Origin: Hybos culiciformis
Lineage: Eukaryota; Arthropoda; Insecta; Diptera; Hybotidae
Assembly: GCA_964007475.1 (NCBI GenBank)
Contig: OZ023275.1
Coordinates: 26,187,052-26,251,051 of the forward strand
Length of the DNA stretch: 64,000 bases
Direction: 5' to 3'
Shown here: positions 13,101 through 26,367 of the stretch, one piece after another
How the letters are laid out: every line of letters begins with the position of its first letter
How positions within the stretch are numbered: position 1 is the first letter of the stretch
Notes under the pieces: generated by a model
What the model was told of the DNA's origin: nothing
Seen by the model: the letters and a program-made list of their open reading frames with translations, nothing else
The model's database searches: none
Position numbers and translations under genes: made by a program

Positions 13101-14089
13101 CCAGCCTCAGCCCTCTATATACATACGTACACACTCTAGAAAAAAATTACAATTTTCTAGTAAAAATACATTAATTTGGATTTGTAAGATAATTAGAACG
13201 TTTTAAACTTTTATATGAGCCGGCAATCTGATTATATAAGTTCTATACTTACTTATAAAATTTTCAATGGAAATTCACTGACGGTAGTGACGGGCCGATG
13301 ACGCGGCAGTAAAAGTACAGTAAGTGCATAGCGCTTTCAAAAAAAAAACTTTATTTTTCAAGTTTCATTGGTTTATTTCAACTTCAAAGCTTGTTACATG
13401 TACTTAACACAAAATCTCGCACCACCTTAAAATTATAAATTAAAAAAATTTCCCATTTATAATACAAAAAAATGTATGTCTGTGCAAAAGTTTTTGTAGG
13501 TTAGTAGAAAATTGTAATTTATGGAAATAAAACATAAATAAAAAAAATATGTATAATCGTATATCTACACAAGTACAATAATTGTATATATATTTTACTC
13601 TATATAGTTATTTATAAAGTAATGTTCTTTCATTGGAAGTAGGGAAATCAAAATATTTTATTTTGTCATGTAAATTATGGTAACATAAAAACTTTTTAAT
13701 GAATGAAAAAGTTTTCATCTGATGATGGTAAAAAAAAATTATATTTATCTTGTTTGGAAACATACGTAAATTATGATAATTGTAATTATACTTCATATAA
13801 TGTAGTAGTAGTAGAAAATGATGAGTATTGAAAATAATATTTGACGATTTTAAACTTGATTCCAAGAAGTTGTTCCAACTTAAATGTAGATTATGTACAT
13901 GTTCTATTAGTCGCATTATATTGCATTAAGAAGCAAAATTAAGATTATTATAATTCTTGCTTGATTATTTAAATATGAATGTATTATATTATATTACTTA
14001 TGTTATTCGTTCGAAATAATGACATAACTTAATTGAAAAACTTCACTGAAAACTTTTATTTAAAAATAATTGTATCATTTTAGCTTAAA
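10122..14089. other. AT-rich intergenic DNA
   Basis: No supportable gene. Short low-complexity frames at 12872-13072 (+) and 13608-13916 (-) lack domains or splice context. Two small GC-richer patches, 13085-13140 and 13270-13330, interrupt the AT-rich background; they look like fragments of an unidentified repeat. Confidence 0.5.
11820..11945. repeat. 'CTCTAGCTAAAG' motif cluster
   Basis: Within about 125 bp there are GCTCTAGCTAGAG, TCTCTAGCTAAAG and a second TCTCTAGCTAAAGG, with further TAGAG words between them. CTAGCTAG is palindromic, so the block could fold on itself. It resembles a short, decayed foldback or minisatellite fragment. No TSD was found. Confidence 0.5.
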
Positions 14090-14123
14090 TTAATTTAATA
14101 TCAAATCATTCTTGATATTCAAT

Positions 14124-14323
14124 NNNNNNNNNNNNNNNNNNNNNNNNNNNNNNNNNNNNNNNNNNNNNNNNNNNNNNNNNNNNNNNNNNNNNNNNNNNNN
14201 NNNNNNNNNNNNNNNNNNNNNNNNNNNNNNNNNNNNNNNNNNNNNNNNNNNNNNNNNNNNNNNNNNNNNNNNNNNNNNNNNNNNNNNNNNNNNNNNNNNN
14301 NNNNNNNNNNNNNNNNNNNNNNN
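14124..14323. other. Assembly gap (200 N)
   Basis: Exactly 200 N, a conventional placeholder length, so the true distance is unknown. It cuts the 3' part of the adjacent LINE; sequence left of the gap is non-coding. Confidence 0.98.
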
Positions 14324-15890
14324 CTTCCAACTTAGATCGGAAGTTATTTTCGAGCCTAAAATGTCTAGGCTTCCAGATTTTCCAATACTTTCGCCTTGAA
14401 AAGAAAATTGGGGATCAAAAGTTGACAGTTTTCTAGAAATTAGGCAGCATTGGGTTTTGGATGCGTTGAACTCAACTCTGTTGAGAAGACCCCATTGTGA
14501 AATTTTGGAAAGGTCGTGATTTATGCTACTTTGTAGAAAATTGCGTTTCGTAGCAACAGCATTTGAAGATGCTGATTTCCTATTAATAAAATCGTAGCAT
14601 GCTACCAGGTTACTGTCATCGGCGAAGCTGTGGATGGGGTTGAGTGTTGATTTTAGAAGATCGTCGATGAAAATTAAAAAGAGGGTTGGGGAGAGAACAC
14701 ACCCTTGTGGTACACCGGAATTGATATTAAAAATATGTGACTGGTACCCATCCACAACAGCACGAATAGAACGACCAGACAAAAAATTGCTGATCCAGTT
14801 GACAAAGGCTGATCCTAGACCCATTGATTTAACTTTAGAAATCAATGCCGGATGCCAGACTCGATCAAAAGCCTTAGCTATATCCAAAGCAACAACACAA
14901 GCCTCACCGGAATTGTGAAGACTAACGTTGAGCTTGTGGGAAAGATATGTCATCAGGTCACCAGTCGATCTATTCGTACGAAAACCATATTGCTGGTCAC
15001 TTAGCAATTTGTTACATTCAAGGTATTTTTTGACTTTATTGTTAATAAGGGATTCCATTACTTTGGAAAGAATAGAAGTCAGCGCAATGGGCCTGTAGTT
15101 GGAGGGATCGCATTTATCGCCTTTTTTTGGAATAGGCTGAACATGCACAACTTTCCACTTGGTGGGGTAAATGCCAAGTGAATATGAAAGATAGAAAAGG
15201 TTGCGCAGAGGTTTAGCTAGAACTGCTTTAGGATGCCGACAGCCGGAATACCATCAGGGCCAGTTGACTTTTTCACATTCAGATTTTTTAGAGCTTTTAA
15301 AACAGCACGTTGCCTAAAGTAAACTCTTCCAAAAGAAGAGTTTACTGGTGGCAATACAGGTGGATTTTGAGCTGAAGCTGCGAGTGTTGAGTTTTGACTA
15401 AAAAGTTTAGCAAACAAATTAGCCTTCTCACCCGAATCTGATATGATCCGGTCACCATCTACAAGGGGAGGAAAAGATGAAGGCGAACAAAAGTTTTGCT
15501 TTACACTTTTAGCGAAGCTCCAAAAGCTTCTGCTATTTTTAGGAAGGTTTAATATTTCTTGACGCTTCCTCTGGGTAAACAAAGCCTTCTGCTGACAACA
15601 AATCTTACTGCATCTGTTCCTGACCTCTCGCCAGTGCTTCAGTGAACTTAAAGAATTGCTATGTTTATACTCACGAAAAGCATTATCTCTATCGGCTATG
15701 GCCTTTGCACAGGTGTCATTGAACCACGGATTTTTAGTATTCGTTTTATTTTGCACTTTTTTATGAGGAATGAAAAGTTTCATTCCTAGCAGAATACTTT
15801 CGGTAATGACAGCCGTGCAAAGATCAACATCCCTCTCCAAGAAGCAACGAGGCAGATCCATCCGCTCTAGAAATAATTGCTTTGGAATCA
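14324..15890 (-). pseudogene. Truncated jockey/CR1-like LINE reverse transcriptase
   Basis: This is the central part of a non-LTR retrotransposon ORF2 on the minus strand. The upstream block (15861-15217) holds the linker after the endonuclease and the start of the RT (NPWFNDTCAKAIADRD, LKALKNLNVKKSTGPDGIP). A frameshift near 15217-15224 separates it from the next block, which reads through AKPLRNLFYLSYSLGIYPTK to 14324. RT motifs are PIPKKGDKCDPSNYRPIAL, QQYGFRTNRST, VVALDIAKAFDRVWH, NSGVPQGCVLSPTLF and the catalytic FADD. The 3' RT, tail and any poly(A) fall in the N gap. The endonuclease and ORF1 are missing, so the copy is 5'-truncated or rearranged; a hairpin lies just outside the 5' side. 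Clade assignment within jockey/CR1/I is uncertain. Confidence 0.88.
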
Positions 15891-15896
15891 GGACGC

Positions 15897-15988
15897 TTCC
15901 CAGAAAAACAATTCTTTAAAAAACAATTCTCAGAAATAATACCAAAAGGACAATTCCAAAAGAGTTCTGAGAATGATTTTTCTGGGAA
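15897..15988. repeat. Short foldback at the LINE 5' edge
   Basis: TTCCCAGAAAAACAATTCT at 15898 and CAATTCTCAGAA at 15924 pair with the right arm TTCTGAGAATGATTTTTCTG, which continues GGAA to 15988. The hairpin is about 90 bp and lies immediately upstream of the surviving LINE coding region. It may be a small MITE that broke the LINE, or the remains of the target. Confidence 0.6.
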
Positions 15989-15998
15989 CTCGTTTTAT

Positions 15999-18900
15999 TG
16001 GAATTGAATTGTTTTTCTTGAAACCCACTTTTTACTCTTAAGAACAAAATATTTGAATATTTTCTATTTACGATTGATCCTAAAATTTTATTTATGTAGA
16101 TAATTATTTTGATGGAAATATAAAACCTTGATTATACATAGTATTATTACAATAAAAAAAAAAATTTAATAATCAAATTATAACATTCACAATCTTTATT
16201 GTTTGGCTATAAAATTTTATAAATTTTTTAAGAATACATAAAAAATTCAAGTAAATGCAAATATTTCACTTTTATTCGTAATAGATAGTGTACTTAAAAT
16301 GATGTTCATAAAAAAAAAATTGTTTTGGTACATTTTATTTTAAGTCTTCAAAACATAACTTCCAATATGGGAGCAAAATAACAAGAATTCATAATTCTAT
16401 AACATAATTCTAGATTTAACCTTGTCGCTTTTTATTTTGTAAAAGAAAAAATCTTAAATTTTCACTTGAATCATACATAAATATATACATAATCAATAAT
16501 AATGAAGAAATTATTGATTTTGTTAAATTTTTAGAAGAAAAACGAACCAAAACCTTGTTATGCTCCCCCTTGTATATACATATAGTTCTTATAAGGGCTA
16601 AAATTTATCTTGAAATCATTTAAATAAATCTAATCATCTCTTTAAGGTAATTTTCTTTTTAAATACTTCAAAATTTATCGGTGAGTTTTTTTTTTTTTTT
16701 TTTCATTCTTATTCCATTAAAATATTTTCATTTTCATAGAAATAAAAAAAAAAATATTTTCTTAATTTCAAAGTCTTTAAACACAAGAGATTTGAATTGA
16801 GTGTATAAATTTATTTGTGGGTGAAGTGACTTCTAGTGAAAAGGTCTTGGCTGAGAAATATTTCATTTAACTATCTATTTCTTATGAATAAAATAAATTA
16901 TTTAAATTCGCACTTATTAAGTTGCAAAGAATCTTAAAATTTTTACTTTCACGGATATTCAATATTTTAGAATTTGACATTTTAATAATCTTCTTTATAA
17001 TAAATAGAAGATATCATAGTAAAATTTGTAAATAAAATTTGTAAAATAAAATTTATTAAAAATATTATTATTTATCCGTTGAATTTTTCGGAAACATGTT
17101 TATGAAAATATGATAAACTACTAATAATTATTTCGTGCGTATAAAACATAATAGATTTCATTCAGATTCATCATTCATCAGAATTTCATTGAAATAATAA
17201 AAGAGATTTTATTTCAAGCATATTTATTCGAGTATATTGAAAACAAACTTTGAATTTATGAAGAAAATAATTTTATACCATCATCATCATCATCATCATG
17301 AATAAAATAAGCGAATCAAATGTTTCTTTTGTGGGGGAGTATTAAAGAAGCTTCATTCTGGTGGTATTAAGGGAATTTAAGGTGTAAAATAATGTTTATT
17401 TTGTGCCAAAATAATTTTTATTGGATTTTTCTTTTTCTAGCTAAACGATGACTATTTCCACATCATTATGTGCTAAATTTTTTAATGATAACTTTTATTC
17501 TGTATTTCACGAAATCAGATTTTCCAGGTGTAAGACGTTAAAATTAAAAAAAAAAAAATTATTATACGATTCTTTTTTATGATTGTCTTTTTGTTTTTCT
17601 TTTCATTTTGCCATGAATACGGTTTATGTTTTTTTAGTCGTACTTTAGTATATTTAAAGAATCTAACCATTTTTTAATTAACTTATTTAATATGCTGGGG
17701 CTCAGCTGAAATTTATGCTCGTCATGATATTACGATTATTATACATTACCTTCGGACTTCGGTATTCAATAATTACCAGTTTAGATATTGCATTTTCAAT
17801 TATAATCCTGTGAGTTGCTTTGATAATTGCAACACAACTACAAAAAAATATATTATAACCTATAATGGTATCAACTTATAAAATATCTATTTTTATAGCT
17901 TATAGATTTTCTGAAAAGCAACTATTTTCGCAAAAAAAAAAATTTCACCATAATAGCATTTAGCTTAAAATTTAATTTATGGAATACAGTAAAACCAAAA
18001 CAGAATAATCATCTGTTTTGTGACACATACATATTAAACATAGTATGTGCAATTAAATAATAAATTCATTCTTTAAAAGCATATTTATTTATTTTATATA
18101 ATAAAGTTTTCTGGCCAAGAAAAAAGGTTTTAATTTCCCTTAAAAGGAAAAAAAAAAATTTTTTTTTTTTATAAATTTACTAAAAAAGGATTTCTAATTT
18201 CTTTCCTTTTTCTATACATTTTATCATAAAAGTATACATACAATTTTTATGTGTATGTTAGATACATAAAAATCTTCAAGTATCTTTCTAGATGGTATTA
18301 AATGCTACATAATTATTTTCATAAGTGTAATCCACCGGATATAATGGTGTTTTGTATCTATTTAACGATTATATAAGAAAAAAAAATTGTGGTGTGCCGT
18401 TAATTTTTTTCCCTTAATTTAAATGGTAAGGGATGTTTGTTTTAGGAAATTGTATACATACAGAACATACATTTAAGGTTAAACCCAAGTACAACCGGAA
18501 AATGTGGACTCAAAAAATTATGTTCTTAAGGTTTTTCTTTAATATTATTTTATTAATTTTTTATTTAACGTTAAATTATATATTTTAATTTATAGAATAT
18601 TAAGCGAACTGTTCAAATGTTCAACCATTAGTTTTCCAAATTTTAAATAAAAATTTATTAACTGGTTCAAAAAAAAATGAGCATATTTATATGTCAAAAA
18701 TAAGCATAAAAATACTTATACATATATAAAGAATTTAAATAGTACTAAATTGTTAATAATTGCATTGCAACTTAATTGCAAACGAATAGTTCAAAATTTC
18801 AAATATATAGATGTTATTATCCTTAATGACTCCCAGTTAATTCGGCGGGTAGTTTCGCTAAGTAGTTTATTTGTAGGTACCACCATAGATAATTTCAAAG

Positions 18901-21900
18901 AAAAAAAATTATTAATACGCTAATCATTCAAACCAATATACACTTCTTTTTTTTTTTTCATCATAAAAATTAAGTTCGTAATGGGAATCAAACCAAAAAG
19001 AATATTTCATTAATAATTTTTTGTTTTTTCCCCAACCCCCAAAACATAAATTAAGTTGAAAATTTAATCCATTTTAATCTTAACAATTTTCCATTTAAAT
19101 TGCCTTTAAAATCTCTTCTGACAATAATATATATCTTTAGGAATTCTTTTTTGTATTAATTTTAATTTTCTTATGCAAAAAAAATAAAAAATAAAATGAA
19201 ATATTATTATTCATTTTTCATAGAAAATATGATTACTTCCCTTTTTCCTTAAAAATACTACTATATAGAATATATATTTATGTATATGTAGGCACTTTAA
19301 AAAAATATATATATACATGTAACAGAGATTATCTCTGCTTTGTTTATGTTTAATTTATCAAATATTTATTAAAAAAAAAAAATAAGACAACATTATATAG
19401 GTAATATTAATTTTATTATTATTTAAGTGTTCAACGATTTCAATGTCAATGGCTTAATTTTCAAAAGATTTAACATCGATAATGACTATAGCTTAATTGT
19501 TTTGTTTTACTTAAAACTTAACAGAATTGCCATAATTTTAAATTAACTCTGTTTGTCTAATCCCTTATATAGCATTTTTAGTGCGATGAAAAAACCCATC
19601 TCAAATGTCGTTCAAATACATATAGATTTTAAATATGTTGAAAATAGAATATTACTAGATTACTATTAAAATATTGCAATATTATGTGTTGTTTGTATTA
19701 CATTTAATACTTAATTATATATTTTTTTAAAGTTCATTGCATTTTGTTTATGTCCTTCAACAATGTATAGTTTTTAAAATAAGAATGCTACAAATTGACA
19801 AATTGACAATATTTCATTTTACCATTATGTTTATATACCAAATACAGTGTTATATGTATACAACATATAGGATATTGATCGCAAAATCACATAACTACCT
19901 TAGCAGATATAAAATATAATATAAGCGCATTATTAGTTAACAAAATAAAGCATGTGCTCTTTCTTCATCTTATAAATAAATTTAGTTTAAATTCTATGAA
20001 AAAATACTATGTAATAAAATTTAATATAAAATAATCTTTTAAATGCATCTACATTTTTATAAAATGCAAGAGTGAAATTCTTATGAGAATTCTGTGTATA
20101 CATGAGTCGTTATTTTTCTTTATCATTTTGATTAAAATTTAACATTGTATAAATTTAATAAAAAAAAAAAAGTTTCTGAAAGAAAAGTTTAGAAAATTTA
20201 TGATTTTGGATAAAATTTTTCCCCCATTCTAAAAAAATATGTATTGTACCCAAAACAAAAAAACATTATTTTTTTGGTTAAGTGAATTACTAGAAATAGG
20301 AATAATGGTTTTGTTAAATTAGAAGTTTAAAAAATTATGGACGAATAGTTTTTGAACAAGTATCTAAAATTTGCTTTATATTAAACTTAAACACTTATTA
20401 TAAAATTTATTTAAATTTATTTCGAAAATACGGTATTAATAAATAGCTAATAATAGTTATAATATTTATAACATATAACTAATGTATAACAATATAAATA
20501 ATTTATTTAAATTTTTTTTTTAATTTAATAATATCCTTATTTCATTTATATTCTAAGAAAATTATAATGATAACATTATAAAGAGATTGTTGTTGTAAGC
20601 ATAAGGTATAACAATAATAATATTATATTATTTTACAATATAAAACAATATGAAGAAATTTAATCTCAAGCATATAAAACTTTATGGATCATTAAACCCA
20701 ATTAAAAGAGCCTTATAGAATTATTATTATGTTTCTCTTGGAAATAATTATTATAAATGTTGATAGTTATGTTATAAGGATTTTTTTTTTATAAAAAAAA
20801 AATTAATATGTAACATATATTTAATAAAAATAAATTTATATTATAGGTATATTAAGAAAAACAAATATAATCGATATAGATTTCATATTTGTTTTAAATT
20901 ATAATAAATATCTTAAAGAAAGGAAAATACACTTATTTGCGACAATGCTTAGAATATTCTCAGTTAATATTTTAATTTTTACATTACTATGTAATACATG
21001 CGAAAAGAAGTAATAACGAAGCGAAAGAATAGATGTTACTTTTTTGTGGGAAGATCAACTGAAATATCTTAAATATGTTTTAGTACTTTTTATTTCATTT
21101 CCTCCTTGGGACTATAATAGTGCACTTAAGTTCATCTTAAGACCATTATAACATTTAAATTACGATTTAGTCAGAAAATATTCCATCCTCCAAAATTTTA
21201 GAACAAAATTATATTGATGCAAAATTATTTTTAAGCAAACTTTTTAATATTCAATCAATATTTTTATGTAGGTAAAGGTACATGCATTATACTTAGCTAA
21301 CGATCTGAATTTGAAACAGATTTAAAAATATGTAATATGCAAATCTTGAATTTAAACAATTTAGTTTATAATCTATTCTCAATCTTTTTTTTATTAAAGA
21401 AAAAAATTATTTTTTAAATCTTCTAAAAATGTTTATTTCCAACACAAGAAAAACAAATTACTTAAAAGAAATAATTTATTCAAAGATCAAGGAAATTTTA
21501 AGTTTTATTTTCGAATATTTTCCTTTAATTAAAAATCTGAATGAAAAAGTCATTATTATAAAAATTTAATTTATTCAAAAAATTTAAAATAAAATCCATT
21601 AAATTTTTCATTTAATAAATATGTAGGTATATAGGTTCTTGAAAAGAAAATTTAAGGGTTTTAAATTTAAAGCTTTTCAAAAATGAAAAAAAAAGTATTT
21701 AAAGCTTCACAATGTTTTCAGGTTCAAATACCTTTAAACAATATTTTTTGAAAATTCGGAAATATTCTTTATAATAAAACACGATTAAAAAATTATTATC
21801 CGCAATATTTTTCGAATTTTTACTTTAAGATTGACATTAATATTTAAATGTTTATTGATTTTTATGTTCAGAATTTTATGTTTTTTATTATTATTATTTT

Positions 21901-24639
21901 ATATAAGACACTAAGAAATATATGTATTATACAATATATTATAAATTTTTCTTATAATGGCAAGGTCAGTGTCAAAAAAAATTATAAAAATATTTATAAA
22001 ATAATTTTTTTTTGTTAAATATAAAAAAACTTGTAAACTAAATATGAAACTAATTTTTTTGGGAAAATATTAAAATTATCGCTAATTTTATAAACCAATG
22101 ATTTCTGTAAGTTGTTATCATTTTAATTTTTTTTTAAATAAAATTTTTTAAATAAAATTTTAATTTTCTTTTATGTAGATAAATAGGTACATAACAATTT
22201 TTTTTTCTTATAATTACACAAAGTCAAAGATAAATGCAGATATTTTCTTTATACAGAAAGAGCGGGAAATATTTTGTGCAGTCTTCAAAATTTTTAATCT
22301 ACAGAATTCAGAAACACTTTGCAATAATAAAAAATTTCCCCAGGTTTTTTTGTTACAGATATTACAACAGAAATTTTTCGCTTTTTTAACACAACATTTC
22401 TATATTTTTTAATGGCCGGTTAAATTATTAACAGGCCTGTCTTTTGATTTAGTTGTGATTTTCATAATTTTGTAATTTCTCAATCAAACTTTAAAAGGAT
22501 ATCGACCCAATAATAATTGAGTGTTCGAAGTTGATGAGAACCAAATATAGTTAATGAAATATTTTCCAAGAATTTTGATGCTTTTTTCCTTCTAATAGTA
22601 CATTTTTGTTTTGCACTTCACTTTTAAAGTGTACAATAAAAACATTAATTTGCAAAATAAATTTTAGTTCGAATTATTTTTCGTCATTAATAGTATACGA
22701 AAATCTTTCTGTTCTAAATTTTACAAAATAATTAAATTAATTTGACACTGAAAACATAAAATTTGCACTCAATTTTGAAAATAGAAATGTTTGAATAATA
22801 AATAATGGTCATTCTTGAAATTGAGTTTTTTTGACATTAAAAAAAAAAAGAGATTTTTTTCCGACTTCATGTACGTACTTATAATTCCACACTACATAAC
22901 AGGTTTCAAGAATAAATTTTTGTAAGAAAATAATTCAGTTCAATGGTCAAACCAATTCTTTTGAAAACCCTTAAACCGGACAGTAATAAATATTTCCTAG
23001 TCTTATATGACAGTATTATAAAATTATAATACGATATATATGTAATGCCTATAAGGCATAAAATTTATGAAATATTTTACGGAGATTATTTTTTCTTAAA
23101 GGGAATTTGAAAAATTTTATATTGGTTTTTATAAAATTTTCAAATTTAAGCACAATATAAATTCAAATATTATCGAAGATAACACAATTTCAAGGTGCCA
23201 GAAAAAGGTTTCCATGTATTTCGGAAATGTTGAACTAAAATATTTTTGAAGACGTACATAAATAATCTTTTTTTTTTCATCTCGAGTTAAAACAAATTTA
23301 CTAAAAACCCTGTAATATTTTCGAATCGCAAGCGTAACTAAAGTGTATCTTTTTGAAAATTATTGCGTAGTATTTGGAAAAGAAATTGGCTTCGAAAAAG
23401 TACAGAGAACAAAATAATTGAACTTACATTAAATTTACTTGAACACTGTATTTAGTACTTTTCAAATAAAATCATAGCTTGTATGTAATACTAATTTTTA
23501 GATCAATCAACTTAATCGAATCGATAGCTTTCATTGTATCTGGTTTATCCCCGGTAACATAAACCATGTAAATAAATACGTATAGTTTTAAAAGTTTTCA
23601 ATTAAATTTAATAATAAGAAATAAAAATTGTTGCATAATCTACAAAAAAAAAAAAAATTTTTTTTTCGTAAGTAAAATAACTTGAAGGATTTTCTTATAA
23701 ATAAGACAAAAAAAAAGAGAATTGAAAGAACAGCAAAAAAATAAACAAAAAAATATTTAAAAAAATATATATATAATTTTTTTTTTTTGAATTCGTCCAA
23801 GTTAAAATTATTACAAAAAAAAAAAAAATTTTTCCCAAAAATATGATTTACGAGCCATTAGATTTCCTTTTTTACATAAACAACTTTATCCTTAAATAAA
23901 AATAATAAACATCCAGTTTTTTTTTTAATGAAAGGACTATGGTGTCAGCAAAAAAAAAACAGTATCCTTTTATTTAAGTTTCACAATGATATCGAAATTG
24001 AAATCTTTGTCATAATTTAGGAAAATAACATGGTAAATTCTTTAAGAAAATATGGAAATTCATGATTTTTATCTTTTGGAAAATTAGAAATTTAATCGGC
24101 TTTATCGTTATGTTCAATCTGCTTTACAGTAAAATTGATCAAAACATGATTTTTTTTTATAAATGACTTTTTTATATATTACATTCTTTTCTACATAAAT
24201 TAGATTTTTATTATGGAGCGAAATTTCCAGTCAAATTTAAGAGCGTTATTAGTTTGTCATAAAATCAACGTTAAAAAGTTAGAAGAATAAAATCCAAAAT
24301 CGCAGTCCATTGAATTTTATTTAAGATTTACCAAACCAAAAACCCAGCTCTTTGTTGACTATACTTTTCAGTAGTTGAGTGGAACAAAAATTTAAACTAA
24401 ACAATTGTACCTAAATTAAACAGTGTAAAAACAAAATTTTTGACATTGAAAGTATAGTATTTCATCATCGAAAGTAAGAATAAATTAATTAGATAACTTC
24501 CATAAACAAACGACAATACGCTATGAAAACAAAAAAGAAAATTAAACACTAAATGAACAAAAACTAAGTTCTGACAACATTGAAAATTCTCTTTAATTGG
24601 AAATAAAAACAAAAAACTTTTAGTAGTACCAAGAACTTT
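15999..24639. other. AT-rich intergenic DNA without recognisable genes
   Basis: Long homopolymers and A/T-rich simple sequence. The short frames here (for example 19737-19919, 23588-23800, 24397-24612) are Phe/Lys/Ile/Asn-rich and unsupported. No tRNA B-box, splice-flanked exon or inverted-repeat element was recognised. Confidence 0.55.
17279..17299. repeat. (CAT)n microsatellite
   Basis: Seven tandem CAT units, directly visible. Confidence 0.9.
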
Positions 24640-24647
24640 TTAATGAT

Positions 24648-25478
24648 TAGGCTTGTGAATTTTAGTTCCTTAAAAACCTTGTTTAGACACCTAAAAAGTT
24701 CCTAAAAAAACAAAAAAAAGTCGCTAAAAAAGACACTAAAAAAGTCGGTAAAAAAATAGTTAAAAAAAATTTCCCAAAAATTTACAGAAATTTAGATTTT
24801 GATACAAAAATTTCAAATCTACGAATGATAAAAAAGATAATAATTTTGGATTTTCATATTATTTATTGTGCGAATATATTAATATAGCAATTTCATTTAA
24901 AAGTTAAAAAAAAATATAAATTTCATTGCACAAAAAACTTAAAAAATGAACATGGATTTTGAAATAAAAATGTAAAAACGAGTTTATTAATTATTGATTG
25001 ATTTATTGCAATAAATTACAAAATGCTTTCGTAAATTTTCGAATTCAAATTTTTGTCGGTTAGATCTGAAAAGATTTTTATGTATAGAAAATGATCTTTC
25101 AACTTCTGTCGAAGTAATAGGGGCAACTTAAAGGGAATTATTTCCTGAACTATATATTGCTCGCAAATATCATTCTTCTGCCAGATATCATGTTTGAAAT
25201 TTTTTTCAAAATTGAAAAATCCATGTTTTTCATTATGACGGCCTTTAATTTAAGAACAAAATTGGTAAAATAGTTCCTAAAAAAGTCAAAAATGTTTAAA
25301 AAAGTCAGTAAAAGCCAAAAAAGTCGAAATAGTCGCTAAAACATGAAATAGGTAGAAAAAGTCGCTAACATATTGGGCTCAAATTACAGCAAATTTTTCG
25401 AAACGTGGAGATATTTTAATAAAAATCTGTTATTACGCACGACTGAAAAAAGGTAATTACCTAAAAATCACAACCCTA
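24648..25478 (-). mobile_element. Internally deleted hAT element, copy 1
   Basis: The 831-bp element is flanked by a perfect 8-bp TSD, TTAATGAT (24640-24647 and 25479-25486). The terminal repeats TAGGCTTGTGAATTTTAG and TAGGGTTGTGATTTTTAG (the latter read inward from the right end) match at most positions. Subterminal sequence repeats GACTTTTT-like words on the coding strand. The interior, on the minus strand, keeps only the transposase C-terminus (TSTEVERSFSI...). In this copy the frame is broken by a one-base difference near 25119-25126 relative to copy 2 at 58827-59658. The catalytic core is absent, so the element is non-autonomous. Confidence 0.93.
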
Positions 25479-25615
25479 TTAATGATGTATGTACCCGGAA
25501 GCATAATGTACCACAAGGTGCCTATTATTTGTTTTTAATATACATTATGTACATGTATGTAATTGCAGTAGAAATATAAAATACTATGATTTAGATAATT
25601 TCAAGTAGGTTTGTA

Positions 25616-26367
25616 GTAGGGATTGCACATTCGAAATTCGAAATTCGAGAATTCCGGAATTCGTTTTCATAATATAGTTTCGAATTCCGAAAATTTCCCA
25701 GCGAATTCCGAAATTAAAATTAATTTTTTCGTGCTCTCTCCAACTTTTAAATAATGTTTTCGTTTCTGTACATATTAATATTCTACATTCTAATTCTATA
25801 AAAATTAAATCTGAAATGAAATTCTTTGAAGAGAACGGCTTTCGTGGCAAAATATTAGAGTCCGCCTACTCATTTTTGATTTTGATTCCGCCATCGAGCA
25901 TGGAGTCTGAGCGAGCTTTCTCAATTGCAGGTAACTTTTGTACAAAAGTTCGTTCGAGACTCGGAGACGCAGCTTTAAATGATCTCTGCTTCCTCGAAGC
26001 TTATTTTAGGCAAATAAAACAATAATTTTATATTTTTTATTATTAAATGATATGCCAAATTAGAATGTTTCTGTACAATAATTTTATGTTTATATTTCGT
26101 ATTAAATAATATAGTTTTTTTTAACTATTAATGTTATTTAATAATTGAATTTGGTATAATTTTTCAGTATGTTCCATTTTTATTTTTAAAAAAAGTATTT
26201 TTTAGTCAATAAATAACAATGAATTATCTCAAATAAGTTATTTTTATTATTTGTATAGACATAAAAAAAATTAATAATATTTCGGAATTCGACCGAATTC
26301 CGAAAATATTTAATTTCGAATTCCGAATTCCGATTTTTTTTATTATCGTCAAAATTTGCAATCCCTA
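25616..26367 (+). mobile_element. hAT remnant with 'GAATTCCG' palindromic ends, TSD split by a later insertion
   Basis: The 752-bp element starts TAGGGATTGCACATTCGAAA and ends TTTGCAATCCCTA. Its left TSD is GTTTGTAG at 25608-25615. The matching GTTTGTAG is not adjacent on the right: it lies at 26988-26995, after the foldback element 26368-26984 that inserted exactly at this element's end. Both subtermini carry nested TTCGAAATTCG/GAATTCCG palindromes (25625-25705 and 26280-26338). The interior holds a transposase C-terminal fragment. Confidence 0.9.
25816..26025 (+). pseudogene. hAT transposase C-terminal dimerisation fragment
   Basis: This 69-codon open frame contains IPPSSMESERAFSIAGNF, then CTKVRSRLGDAALNDLCFL. 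That is the classic hAT dimerisation motif (S-S-x-x-S-E-R-x-F-S) followed by the R-x-x-L...L-x-F-L tail. Family transposases have about 500-700 residues, so only the last tenth remains. The coding strand agrees with the element's + orientation. The apparent ATG is probably an internal codon of the ancestral gene and not a real start. Confidence 0.85.

Noticed and set aside
14634..14918. Open frame on the plus strand opposite the truncated LINE
   Set aside because: Antisense shadow of the reverse transcriptase; no independent signals.
19322..19337. CAGAGATTATCTCTG near-palindrome
   Set aside because: Isolated short palindrome, expected by chance in a 64-kb window.
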